Shown: positions 6,610 to 13,896, counted from the stretch's first letter. The stretch is DNA of 13,905 nt from Bacteroidales bacterium UBA1197 (GCA_002309995.1 DBYB01000035.1:10454-24358), one strand, 5' to 3'. The notes: a model not told the origin generated them from the sequence alone. A program made the numbers and translations.

Positions 6610-7221
6610 TTACTTGGCCAGCTTGAAGCCGAGCTTGACGCCCTTCACCTGGGAGAGGGTCTGCTGGATGCTGGTGATGTAGGAGCTGTTGACGGTCTTG
6701 TTCACGGCATCGAGGACGTTCTGGATGAAGGTGATGAACTTGTCGGCAGGGAACAGGAGGTTGCAGCCGGCCGTGGTGGTCTTGATTTCACCGACGAGCT
6801 TGAGAGTGAAGAGCTTTGCGAAGTTGATCGTGAGCTTGGTGCCTTCCTTGGTCCAGGTGCCGGGGATATTGATCTTGCCGGCCTTGAGGGTGAAGGAGCC
6901 GTCGCTGTTGAAGCAAAGAACGGCTGCGCCGGGCTTGATGCCTGCCTTGGCCAGGAGGGCATCGCACTTCTTCTCTATGCTGCCGGAACCTGCGGATGTT
7001 GCAAGGCTGGCGAGGATGTCGTCTGAGCTTGCGCCGATAGCGACTCCCTGATACTGCCAATCGCCTTTAATGTCAAATGCAGAGGAAACAACGGTGCTTC
7101 CGGCAACCACGTCGCCAACCTTTTCGGTAGCGATCTTAAGGAAGGAATTAAGCCAGTCCTGGGCGTTTGCTGCGCTTGCGCAAAGCACAAGGGCGCTGAG
7201 AATTACAACGATTTTTTTCAT
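6610..7221 (-). CDS. DUF4923 family secreted protein (lipocalin-like)
   Basis: A 203-residue protein with a clear signal peptide: MKKIVVILSALVLCASAANA, with cleavage likely after A20 (ANA|Q). There is no lipobox, so the mature protein is probably periplasmic or at the outer membrane. The mature part has the DUF4923 pattern: a short helix, then FDIKGDWQYQGVAIG, a helical segment with KKCDALLAKAGIKPG, then beta strands (AVLCFNSDGSFTLKAG, IPGTWTKEGTKLTI). It ends in a helix-rich region and the strand GVKLGFKLAK. The family is restricted to Bacteroidetes, is described as lipocalin-like, and its function is not known. It is the last gene of the minus-strand operon, starting 13 nt after the ThiL-like stop, with no TAnnTTTG box in the gap. 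The hairpin at 6551-6586 follows its stop. Confidence 0.8.
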   Translation of the reverse strand: MKKIVVILSALVLCASAANAQDWLNSFLKIATEKVGDVVAGSTVVSSAFDIKGDWQYQGVAIGASSDDILASLATSAGSGSIEKKCDALLAKAGIKPGAAVLCFNSDGSFTLKAGKINIPGTWTKEGTKLTINFAKLFTLKLVGEIKTTTAGCNLLFPADKFITFIQNVLDAVNKTVNSSYITSIQQTLSQVKGVKLGFKLAK

Positions 7222-7234
7222 ATTTCAGTAAAAA

Positions 7235-8221
7235 TTAAGAGTTATCATCTGTCGGCCATCCGGGTGCTGAAACTCGGTGCTCCAGCCCGTCTGGCGTTAC
7301 AAGTACTGCCCCCACGTCGGCCTGCGCCAGGTGTCCGATTATATCGAAGGCCTGGAAGTCGTGCCTGAGCGCTTCGTACTGCGAAATAGGTACTGCAAAT
7401 AGTATGCAGAAGTCTTCCCCGCCGTTCATCGCAGCGGATACGGGGTCTATGTCAAGCGACTTACCCAACTCGAAGCTGCCGCTCTCGAAGGGTATGCGGT
7501 CGGCGTAAACCTTGGCGCCTAAGCCAGTTGCGGCGGTAAGCCTCAGCAGAGCATCGGCAAGGCCTCTGTCAACCAGGCAAGCCGCAGAAGGGGTAATGCC
7601 CGATTCTGCCAACTTGGCAGGCAGCGCGGCCGGCAATTCGGGCCGCAGATAGGCCGCAACCAGCATACGGTAGCGCTCCAGTTCCTTTTGCGTATCCGCG
7701 GCCGTTTTGCCCTTTTCCAGGACCTGCAGGCCGAAGTACGCAGCGCCCGGGCGGCCGGTGATGCAGAGCAGGTCTTTGCTCGCAGGCGCGGCCAGAGGCT
7801 CGAGCGGCGCAGCCCCGCAGGCGTTAACGGAAATTGTAAGACCGGTTTGGGATGGCTGCAGATCCAGCGACAGTTTGCTGTATCCGAACTCTTCAGTTGC
7901 GGCAAGAATGCCACTCCAGACTTCTTTAACCTGCTCGAAATCCAGCTTGGCAGAAAGCCCCAGGCGCACGGCCAGGGTTTCCGGCACCGCCTGGGCGGCA
8001 TAGAGTTCCCCCGTTACGCACACCACGCTCTTGTATCCGAGATGTTTGAGTGGGAAGTATACCAGATCGAAGTCTATGCCCTCCAGCATCAGGCGGCTTG
8101 CCGCCACCGCTTTGCGGCCGTCGCCAGGCACGAAGGAGCAATCCCCGAAGGGTTCGAACTTCGAACCTTCGAACAGGAGCCTTATGGCCTCCCTGCGTCC
8201 CAGTTGAGAGAAATCCTGCAT
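7235..8221 (-). CDS. ThiL-family (thiamine-phosphate kinase-like) protein with degenerate active site
   Basis: 328 residues that align along their length, from memory, with Bacteroides thiamine-monophosphate kinase, which makes thiamine diphosphate from thiamine phosphate and ATP. Shared blocks include LEGIDFDLVYFPLKHLGYK (46-64), TGLTISVNACG (126-136), GRPGAAYFGLQVLE and MNGGEDFCILFAVP (265-278). Metal-binding motifs are eroded. GDDA is GDCS at 26-29. The TTD before the LEG block is A-S-R (R43). NxSDxYAMNxxP is VTGELYAAQAVP. GGDT is SLDL (D120 kept). DISDGL is reduced to VDRGL (217-221). The frame is nevertheless intact and codon-like, so it is not a decaying pseudogene. Either it is a non-canonical or inactive paralogue, or it uses another substrate. 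It begins 6 nt after a surface lipoprotein gene, an unusual setting for a thiamine enzyme. Automatic tools will probably call it thiL. Confidence 0.72.
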   Translation of the reverse strand: MQDFSQLGRREAIRLLFEGSKFEPFGDCSFVPGDGRKAVAASRLMLEGIDFDLVYFPLKHLGYKSVVCVTGELYAAQAVPETLAVRLGLSAKLDFEQVKEVWSGILAATEEFGYSKLSLDLQPSQTGLTISVNACGAAPLEPLAAPASKDLLCITGRPGAAYFGLQVLEKGKTAADTQKELERYRMLVAAYLRPELPAALPAKLAESGITPSAACLVDRGLADALLRLTAATGLGAKVYADRIPFESGSFELGKSLDIDPVSAAMNGGEDFCILFAVPISQYEALRHDFQAFDIIGHLAQADVGAVLVTPDGLEHRVSAPGWPTDDNS

Positions 8222-8227
8222 AATGCG

Positions 8228-9655
8228 TTATTCCGAACGGTCGAAGCCTTCAGCAATACCTATGGTATCATATGTAGCGGGAGACCATCCGCCTACTCCG
8301 CCCATATAATAATTGTTGACAAAAAGGTAGAAGCCGCCGTTTCCGTCGTAATAACTGCACGGATGGTCCCCATCTGGATTGCCTTGGGCTTGTGCATAAT
8401 ACACCCAAGGGGTGTAATCTTCGCCATAGAATCGAGAGCGCCAGCTGTAATAGTCGCACGCCCATATTTCAGCGTTATATTTGGAATTATAGTACCCTGT
8501 GTCTGTATCAAGCTGGATAAGGTCGTATCCAAGGTTGTTTTGGGCGTTGGTGTACCATATGAGCGTCCATTCTCCCATACCCGCGCTTGCGCACTGTCCC
8601 CAGAAGCCGTAACCAGTATAAGGATTGCCTTCTACAGCGTGCGAATCCGGAATCGTCTCCGTAAGGCAAGTACGCACTCCGCCTTCCTCAAGGTATTTGA
8701 GGTATGTGTCTACCGTTTCGCCCCACCAACTCTGGGTCCAGTGGATAACAGCCTTCTCTCCGGTCTGAGGATTGAGGAAGTACTGCATAGGTGGCACATC
8801 AACCTTGAACGGAGCCATCCTGGTAAGGTGGTTACGTGTTATCTCCAGGCTTCCGTTATACTCCTGCATAAATGTGCGGCCGTCGGAAAGATAGACATAA
8901 AGCGTAAAGCCGTCAGACATTACGACAGGCGGAACCACCATCAAGAATTCAGTGGCGTCTGCGGCACTGCTGCCAAGCTCGACCGGTACAGGACACTGGA
9001 ACAACAGCCCGGTAGAGCCGGTCATCCAGCTGAATGTCGGCTCGCCCCCCGGTTCCATGCTTACGAGAACATCTCCGGAAATGGGCCGGCCCCTGGAGTT
9101 CAGCTCCATCGCAGAAATAGAGAGTCCTTCTCCGTAAATCTTGAACATCAGATACCCGCACAGGTTCTTGAAATACAGATCGTCGTCTTCCGTCACGGAA
9201 ATCATGATATTGGCGTCGTGACTAAAAGTACCACACGCGTATTCCTGAGTCTGAGGAATATTGATATAAAGGCCTCCACCGAGCTGTAGGGAATGATTCT
9301 CACGGTATGGATAAACCGCATAAACATAAGGCATTTCGGCTCCCGTAATGAAAGTACCCTCGGGAATAAGTTCGAACTTGCCGTCCGAATCGCCATCATC
9401 ACCGGTAAATATATATTTGCGGTTATACGTAAGATGATCGAAAACGGATATCTCGTCCTGCCTGTTCCAGCGCAGATGGAGATCCTCGTTTGCATATACT
9501 TTGGTTTCTCCGGCGGGAGCTTCTATCGTTGCGTTGAAATACGGCTTTGCACTGTCTGTAACCATCACTTCGATCTTCTTTTCCTGATCGCAAGATAATG
9601 CCAACAAAGCAGCTGCGGCAATGGTGAATATGCTGTAAAACTTTTTCATACTCAT
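8228..9655 (-). CDS. Fimbrillin-like lipoprotein with unassigned aromatic-rich C-terminal domain
   Basis: A 475-residue predicted lipoprotein: hydrophobic FTIAAAALLALSC with the acylated Cys at C22, followed by acidic DQE, as in many surface-exposed Bacteroidetes lipoproteins. Residues ~35-285 form a fimbrillin-like beta domain with markers MPYVYAVYPY (108-117), LYFKNLCGYLMFKIYG (160-175), EFLMVVPPVV (236-245) and RNHLTRMAPF (274-283). Residues ~290-475 form a second domain very rich in Trp, Tyr and Gly, with VIHWTQSWWGETVD, TGYGFWGQC, YYDGNGGFYLFVNNYY and IAEGFDR near the end. I recall similar tails in other Bacteroidales surface proteins but cannot name the family; carbohydrate or protein binding is a guess. 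The upstream gene carries the same N-terminal domain on a different C-terminus. It starts 11 nt after that gene's stop; ATG at 9649 (MKKF) is an equally good start. Confidence 0.72.
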   Translation of the reverse strand: MSMKKFYSIFTIAAAALLALSCDQEKKIEVMVTDSAKPYFNATIEAPAGETKVYANEDLHLRWNRQDEISVFDHLTYNRKYIFTGDDGDSDGKFELIPEGTFITGAEMPYVYAVYPYRENHSLQLGGGLYINIPQTQEYACGTFSHDANIMISVTEDDDLYFKNLCGYLMFKIYGEGLSISAMELNSRGRPISGDVLVSMEPGGEPTFSWMTGSTGLLFQCPVPVELGSSAADATEFLMVVPPVVMSDGFTLYVYLSDGRTFMQEYNGSLEITRNHLTRMAPFKVDVPPMQYFLNPQTGEKAVIHWTQSWWGETVDTYLKYLEEGGVRTCLTETIPDSHAVEGNPYTGYGFWGQCASAGMGEWTLIWYTNAQNNLGYDLIQLDTDTGYYNSKYNAEIWACDYYSWRSRFYGEDYTPWVYYAQAQGNPDGDHPCSYYDGNGGFYLFVNNYYMGGVGGWSPATYDTIGIAEGFDRSE

Positions 9656-9666
9656 TCTGTTTTAAA

Positions 9667-12018
9667 TCAGTCGGTAACTCCGTCAAGAAGGTCGGGATTC
9701 TGGCCGGGTTCAGGCTGGCCGCCGCCTGTGTTGTCTACCAAAGCGCTATTGGTACTCAAGGCGCTGTTAGGGAAGCGCATCAGCATCCACGGGTCTCCGG
9801 CAGCCATATTAAAACTAAAGCCAGTGGGGAAATTACCCGGATCGTAACTATGGAAGCGCACGAGAGGTTTATCAAGGCGCAGGATGTCCGGCAGGCCGAA
9901 GCCTTCGCCCCAGAGTTCGATGCGGCGCTGATACCATATTTCGTCGAGCAGACTGCGGCCGCCATCCTCTACTCGGTAGGACGGGTCGCGGTAGGTGCAC
10001 ACGAAGGCTTCCAGTGTACTTACGGCTCCGGCCTCATTTCCCATCCTGGCCAGGGCTTCCGCCTGTATAAGCAGCATCTCTTCCACTCGCATAAGTGGCA
10101 TATCCTCGTCATTTTCCTCGACGCCTATCGACTTGCAGCCAAATTTAACGTTGGTGTAAGGGAGATATGCGGTCTTTCCTCCATCGCTTGCGTTTGCAAC
10201 ATCATCGCAGCCGGGCCATACCAGGCCGTTGAGGAGAGGAGACTGAAGGTTTTCATCCACCCACCAGCCTTTGCGCACATCAGTAGAAGGAATTTTACTC
10301 CAGAGGAGCGAGCTGATGCAAGAATAAATCTGCCCTGCGACAGCGTATCCGTTGTTTGAGAAGGAGCGCAGCCAGCTCGAGGAAGTTGCATAACATCCTG
10401 TGTTGTTAGCAACCTGATACGGATATCCGTCGGGCATATCGAATCCCCAGAGCCAGTTATGCTCGTTGATATCGTAGAATGAGGGGGCGGATACTTCAGC
10501 AATAGAGGCGGGAACATATCCTTCTGCGGCAGCACAGGCATCAGTGTACGCATAGTTCCATTCACCCATATCCAGATATGCACGTGCCCGGATACCTCTG
10601 GCAACCTGAGAGTCTATGTCCATTTTGGACTCGCGCACACTGCCGTAGAGATTGGCTACGGCGAAGTCGAGATCCTGAATGATGAAGGCATAAAGGTCTG
10701 AAAGCGAAGCGCGTGGCTTGCTGTCCGGATCTTCCGTTTCTTCGGTAATAATCGGGAGGCTGGGCAGGCTGGGATCAAGCTGGTAGTTATACTGGTATCC
10801 GTGTACAAGCGTCAGATAGGCCCAGGCCCTCAGTGCACGAAGTTCCGCCACCTGGCTGGTAAGCATTGGCGTCAACTCGCTGCTACTCACCGAGTAGAGA
10901 ACCTGATTGATGGATGTTATCAGTCTCATGAAGGACTCATAACGCAGGTATATACTGCGGGTATTATTGAAACGGCTGGTGTATCCGAGGCACGTGCTGA
11001 ACCAGTTGTAATTGGACGATGGTATCGTGATGTCTGAGCCTTCCAAATCGTAGCTGAATAACGAACTCAGGCAAGCCCAGTCATCAGGAGAATTGTTAAA
11101 CTGGCAGGGGGTACCTATGGCCAGCAGTACCTTGTTGAGAGCCTCTCTAATGTCTGAGTATTGCATTGCCAGCTCGAGCGGAGCCATTCTGGTGACGATG
11201 TTCCTCTTGACTGTGCAGGAGGATTTGAGTTCGTCGGTAAAGGTGCCACCCATTTTGTCGTTAATCGTTATCGAGAAACCCTGGGACAGCGTTACCGGGG
11301 GTATTGCAATCCAGAACTCAGTACTATTGTCGCTGCTGTCGCCAATTTCCAGAGGCTCTTCACACTGGAGGGTAATCGTGTCGTAGGTATTGTCTCCGGC
11401 CATATTCAGGACGGGGACGCCGCCCAGGTCCATATTCACGGTTGCAGGGCCCCACAGTGCTTCTCCGCCAGTTGCGGTAATCTTGATTGAAGTGATGGAG
11501 ATGTTTGTACCGTAGAACTTGAACACAAGATAGCCGCAGAGATTCCGAAAGAGCAGAACATTGTTTTCCGAGACCGCCATCATAGGATTGGAGTCTCCGG
11601 AGAACTCTCCCGGCCAGTCACAGGTCTGTACGTCCGGCAGGGTCATGGAGACCGTACCGTTGGAATCTATTTCCAGGTCGCTCGTGTAAGGGAACACGGC
11701 ATAAGCATACGGCAACTGTTCGCCTACGGGTAGAGAATTCTCGTCGTCGTAGTAGAAAGTTGCTGAGGTGCTTCCGCTTTGGGGCTGGGCAATGTAACGG
11801 ACCTTTGTGGTACTATGGTCGAATATACCGATACGGTCATAGGTGGACCAGTAAACCTCTGTCTTGTAGTTCCACACTTTTGTGGAATTGTTTTCCGTGC
11901 TGGCATAAAAGACCTTGCCGTTGTCTTTGGTGATTGGTTTTTCGATCTCAACCTCCACGGAACACGCTACGGCGAGCAACGCTGCCGGCAATAAGTAAAA
12001 GAGATTCTTAACTTTCAT
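9667..12018 (-). CDS. Fimbrillin–SusD/RagB fusion lipoprotein
   Basis: A 783-residue predicted lipoprotein from the ATG at 12018; the longer reading from 12024 uses GTG and adds two residues. The following positions count from that GTG. The signal is YLLPAALLAVAC, with lipidated C21. Residues ~35-285 are a fimbrillin-like domain with LPYAYAVFPY (104-113), LLFRNLCGYLVFKFYG (157-172) and RNIVTRMAPL (274-283). Residues ~290-785 read as a SusD/RagB nutrient-binding protein: AELRALRAWAYLTLVHGY (393-410), PRASLSDLYAFIIQDLDFA (437-455), GIRARAYLDMGEWNYA (477-492), MPLMRVEEMLLIQAEAL (642-658), YQRRIELWGEGFGLPDILR (698-716) and the end motif MLMRFPNSAL (747-756). SusD proteins usually cap a SusC TonB-dependent porin, yet no susC lies on either side. 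The ligand is unknown. The gene follows the 43-aa ORF by 14 nt. Confidence 0.8.
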   Translation of the reverse strand: MKVKNLFYLLPAALLAVACSVEVEIEKPITKDNGKVFYASTENNSTKVWNYKTEVYWSTYDRIGIFDHSTTKVRYIAQPQSGSTSATFYYDDENSLPVGEQLPYAYAVFPYTSDLEIDSNGTVSMTLPDVQTCDWPGEFSGDSNPMMAVSENNVLLFRNLCGYLVFKFYGTNISITSIKITATGGEALWGPATVNMDLGGVPVLNMAGDNTYDTITLQCEEPLEIGDSSDNSTEFWIAIPPVTLSQGFSITINDKMGGTFTDELKSSCTVKRNIVTRMAPLELAMQYSDIREALNKVLLAIGTPCQFNNSPDDWACLSSLFSYDLEGSDITIPSSNYNWFSTCLGYTSRFNNTRSIYLRYESFMRLITSINQVLYSVSSSELTPMLTSQVAELRALRAWAYLTLVHGYQYNYQLDPSLPSLPIITEETEDPDSKPRASLSDLYAFIIQDLDFAVANLYGSVRESKMDIDSQVARGIRARAYLDMGEWNYAYTDACAAAEGYVPASIAEVSAPSFYDINEHNWLWGFDMPDGYPYQVANNTGCYATSSSWLRSFSNNGYAVAGQIYSCISSLLWSKIPSTDVRKGWWVDENLQSPLLNGLVWPGCDDVANASDGGKTAYLPYTNVKFGCKSIGVEENDEDMPLMRVEEMLLIQAEALARMGNEAGAVSTLEAFVCTYRDPSYRVEDGGRSLLDEIWYQRRIELWGEGFGLPDILRLDKPLVRFHSYDPGNFPTGFSFNMAAGDPWMLMRFPNSALSTNSALVDNTGGGQPEPGQNPDLLDGVTD

Positions 12019-12032
12019 AGCCACAGCATTTT

Positions 12033-12164
12033 TTAATTCCAGGGAATTTCTTCGCCGGTATCGACGATAGTCTCAATGTTGCTCGCGGCCAGAAGCGCGG
12101 CGAGGCACAATTCGTCCGCATACATCTGCGGGCTTGTGTAACGGGGTTTTTTACCGGAATCCAT
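12033..12164 (-). CDS. Small 43-residue protein leading the fimbrillin/SusD operon
   Basis: An ATG (complement of 12162-12164) opens a frame of 43 codons ending in TAA (complement of 12033-12035). The product starts MDSGKKPRYTSPQMYADEL, continues through a short hydrophobic stretch (LCLAALLAASN, 19-29) and ends ETIVDTGEEIPWN. The KKxxYxxP start, the leucine/alanine stretch with AS, and an acidic tail ending in Trp resemble short peptides I associate with fimbrillin and surface-lipoprotein loci in Bacteroidales. This is recognition from memory, with no known function. The hydrophobic run is too short for a standard membrane helix and there is no typical signal peptide. Supports for a real gene are its position about 24 nt downstream of the predicted transcription start, the 14-nt gap to the next ATG, and an otherwise unused interval. 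An alternative is a leader ORF that controls translation of the operon. Confidence 0.6.
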   Translation of the reverse strand: MDSGKKPRYTSPQMYADELCLAALLAASNIETIVDTGEEIPWN

Positions 12165-12182
12165 ATTCAAAGTAAAAAATTA

Positions 12183-12215
12183 TTGGTCAACATACAAATA
12201 TAATATTATTTTTGC
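12183..12215 (+). promoter_or_regulatory. Promoter of the DUF2207 gene, overlapping the divergent promoter
   Basis: The -7 box TATTTTTGC at 12207-12215 matches TAnnTTTGC, with TTG at 12183-12185 as -33 element and 21 nt between. The box ends only 4 nt before the ATG at 12220, so the transcript would have almost no leader. The minus-strand -7 box (12195-12202) falls inside the spacer of this promoter, so polymerase should not be able to use both at once. Confidence 0.6.
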
Positions 12216-12225
12216 GTCTATGAAA
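12195..12225 (-). promoter_or_regulatory. Promoter of the five-gene minus-strand operon
   Basis: Read on the minus strand, TATATTTG (complement of 12195-12202) is a perfect TAnnTTTG -7 box. A plausible -33 element, TTTC (complement of 12222-12225), lies 19 nt upstream of it, inside the first codons of the divergent gene. Transcription would start near 12188, about 24 nt before the 43-aa ORF. No other gap in the operon shows an equally good box. Confidence 0.55.
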
Positions 12226-13896
12226 CGGTTTATTTTTCTCGCTTTTTTCTTACTGTCCTCTTTGGGCCTTGGCGCCCAGGAGATCAGGTCGATTGACCTC
12301 CGGGTCTATATAGACGACGAAGGAGACGCTTATGTCGTTCAGGACTGGGACGTAAATGTGGTCCGCGGTACCGAATGGTACATCCCCATCGCCGCCTGGA
12401 AGGGCGGCAGCGTAAGGGGGCTTAAGGTAGAAGAAAACGGCGAGGAGTTCATCGACGAGGGGCGCGACTGGGATTCCGACCGCACCCGCGAAGAGAAGGC
12501 CGGCCGCAGCGGCATCATCGACAAGGGCAGCGACGGAGTGGAGCTCTGCTGGGGCCTTGGCACCCTTGGCGACCATCAATGGACTGCCGGCTTCGTGGTG
12601 CTGGGCCTCGTGCAGTCGCTCAAAGACTACGACGCATTCAACTTTATGTTCGTCAATCCCGAACTGGTAGCGGCACCTCAGCACGTATCTATCAGGTTCA
12701 TAAGGCTGGATGACAAGCCTTTCACGGAAGAGGAAACGCGTTTCTGGGTATTCGGATGCGAAGGCGAGTCGCAGTTGATGGAAGACGGAACCATTTACTT
12801 CGAGAGCACCGAACCTCTTGGCAAATACGACAGCCTCATCGTGATGATGCGCTTCGACAAGGAATTCTTCCATCCCACGAGTTCCAGGAATATCAAGTTC
12901 GAAAAGATGCAGAAGAAGGCCTTCAAAGGAAGCTCCTACAAGAAAGACTCAGGCTGGGACTTCTGGACCATCATTGGCGTAATCATCTTCATTGGCGTTC
13001 CCGGACTGATTATCCTGCTCGTTATATATCTGATTCTGAGGGATATTGTACTGCTTATCACCGGCCTTGTGTGGAAGCGCAAGATATTCGGTTCCGCCAA
13101 GCCGCGCGGCTGGTACCGCCAGCCCCCGTTCGACGGCAATCTCCCGTTGGCTTACTACCTGCTGCACGAGGGCAAAAACCTCGTCTTCGCAAGCGAGCAC
13201 CCGGAAAGGGGAATGGGAGCGTACTTCCTTAAATGGATATCCGAGGGGGTAGTGAAGCCCATCAAGACGGAAAACGGCAAGTACAACCTGGCCTTCCCGG
13301 AAACAGCACCGGCATATAAGGATGAATGTGAGAAACATCTGTTCTCCAAGTGTATAGAGGCGGCAGGCTCCAACAAGATACTGGAAGCCGGCGAGTTCAA
13401 GAGTTGGGCGGCAACGCACTACACCAGCATCGAGAACTGGCCGAAGTTAGTAAAGAAAGACGGCGAGGCGGCATACAATGCTCTCACTGAGGAGCAGCGC
13501 AAGAAGGCCGTCAACCTGCTGGAATTCAAGAACTATCTGTCCGACTTCACCCTCTCCAAGGAGCGCGAGGTGCCCGAGGCCGGCCTCTGGGGCCAATATC
13601 TCATTTACGCCCAGCTCTTCGGCATTGCAGATAAGGTTCAGGAAGGTATGTCCAAACTCTATCCTGCCCAGTTCGCCGAGTACAGCCGCAGCCTCGGCGT
13701 TGAGCCTTCAGATATGAACCTGATGGTCTCCTACTGGACCAGGAGCACACACGACGCGTACAGGGTGGCGCACAATGTTTATACTTCCAACACGTCGTCT
13801 TCCTCCTCGCGTTCTTCCTCCGGCTACGGCGGCCACTCGTCCCGCGGCGGCGGTGGCGGCTTCTCCGGCGGCGGCCGCGGCGGCGGCAGCAGGTAG
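12220..13896 (+). CDS. DUF2207 domain membrane protein
   Basis: 558 residues. A signal peptide (MKRFIFLAFFLLSSLGLGA, cleavage near A19) leads into an extracytoplasmic N-terminal domain typical of DUF2207: RSIDLRVYIDDEGDAYVVQD, then the WYIPI and LKVEENGEEF segments, with a GLGTLGDHQWTAGFVV stretch. A long hydrophobic block (about 250-288: FWTIIGVIIFIGVPGLIILL and onward) anchors it in the membrane. The C-terminal half is cytoplasmic-looking and contains LLEFKNYLSDFTLSKEREV and LWGQYLIYAQLFGIADKV, the well-conserved end of the family. It finishes in a Ser- then Gly-rich tail (about 525-558), also characteristic. The family is common in bacteria and archaea but has no assigned function. The ATG at 12220 is forced by the signal peptide. 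The gene is complete, and its 3' end is repeated inverted at 4833-4852. Confidence 0.88.
   Translation: MKRFIFLAFFLLSSLGLGAQEIRSIDLRVYIDDEGDAYVVQDWDVNVVRGTEWYIPIAAWKGGSVRGLKVEENGEEFIDEGRDWDSDRTREEKAGRSGIIDKGSDGVELCWGLGTLGDHQWTAGFVVLGLVQSLKDYDAFNFMFVNPELVAAPQHVSIRFIRLDDKPFTEEETRFWVFGCEGESQLMEDGTIYFESTEPLGKYDSLIVMMRFDKEFFHPTSSRNIKFEKMQKKAFKGSSYKKDSGWDFWTIIGVIIFIGVPGLIILLVIYLILRDIVLLITGLVWKRKIFGSAKPRGWYRQPPFDGNLPLAYYLLHEGKNLVFASEHPERGMGAYFLKWISEGVVKPIKTENGKYNLAFPETAPAYKDECEKHLFSKCIEAAGSNKILEAGEFKSWAATHYTSIENWPKLVKKDGEAAYNALTEEQRKKAVNLLEFKNYLSDFTLSKEREVPEAGLWGQYLIYAQLFGIADKVQEGMSKLYPAQFAEYSRSLGVEPSDMNLMVSYWTRSTHDAYRVAHNVYTSNTSSSSSRSSSGYGGHSSRGGGGGFSGGGRGGGSR

Noticed and set aside
7688..9289. A 533-codon plus-strand open frame antisense to the ThiL-like gene and much of the second lipoprotein
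   Set aside because: It crosses the junction of two well-supported genes, its product shows no recognisable domain, and it has no promoter or plausible start context. GC-rich codon bias on the opposite strand explains it.
12019..12024. GTG at 12024 as start of the fimbrillin-SusD gene
   Set aside because: The ATG two codons later gives a normal MKVKNLFYLL lipoprotein signal; nothing favours the GTG.
13778..13893. Ser/Gly-coding repetitive stretch at the end of the DUF2207 gene as a separate repeat or CRISPR-like array
   Set aside because: It is the low-complexity Ser- then Gly-rich tail usual for this protein family; there are no regular repeat-spacer units.
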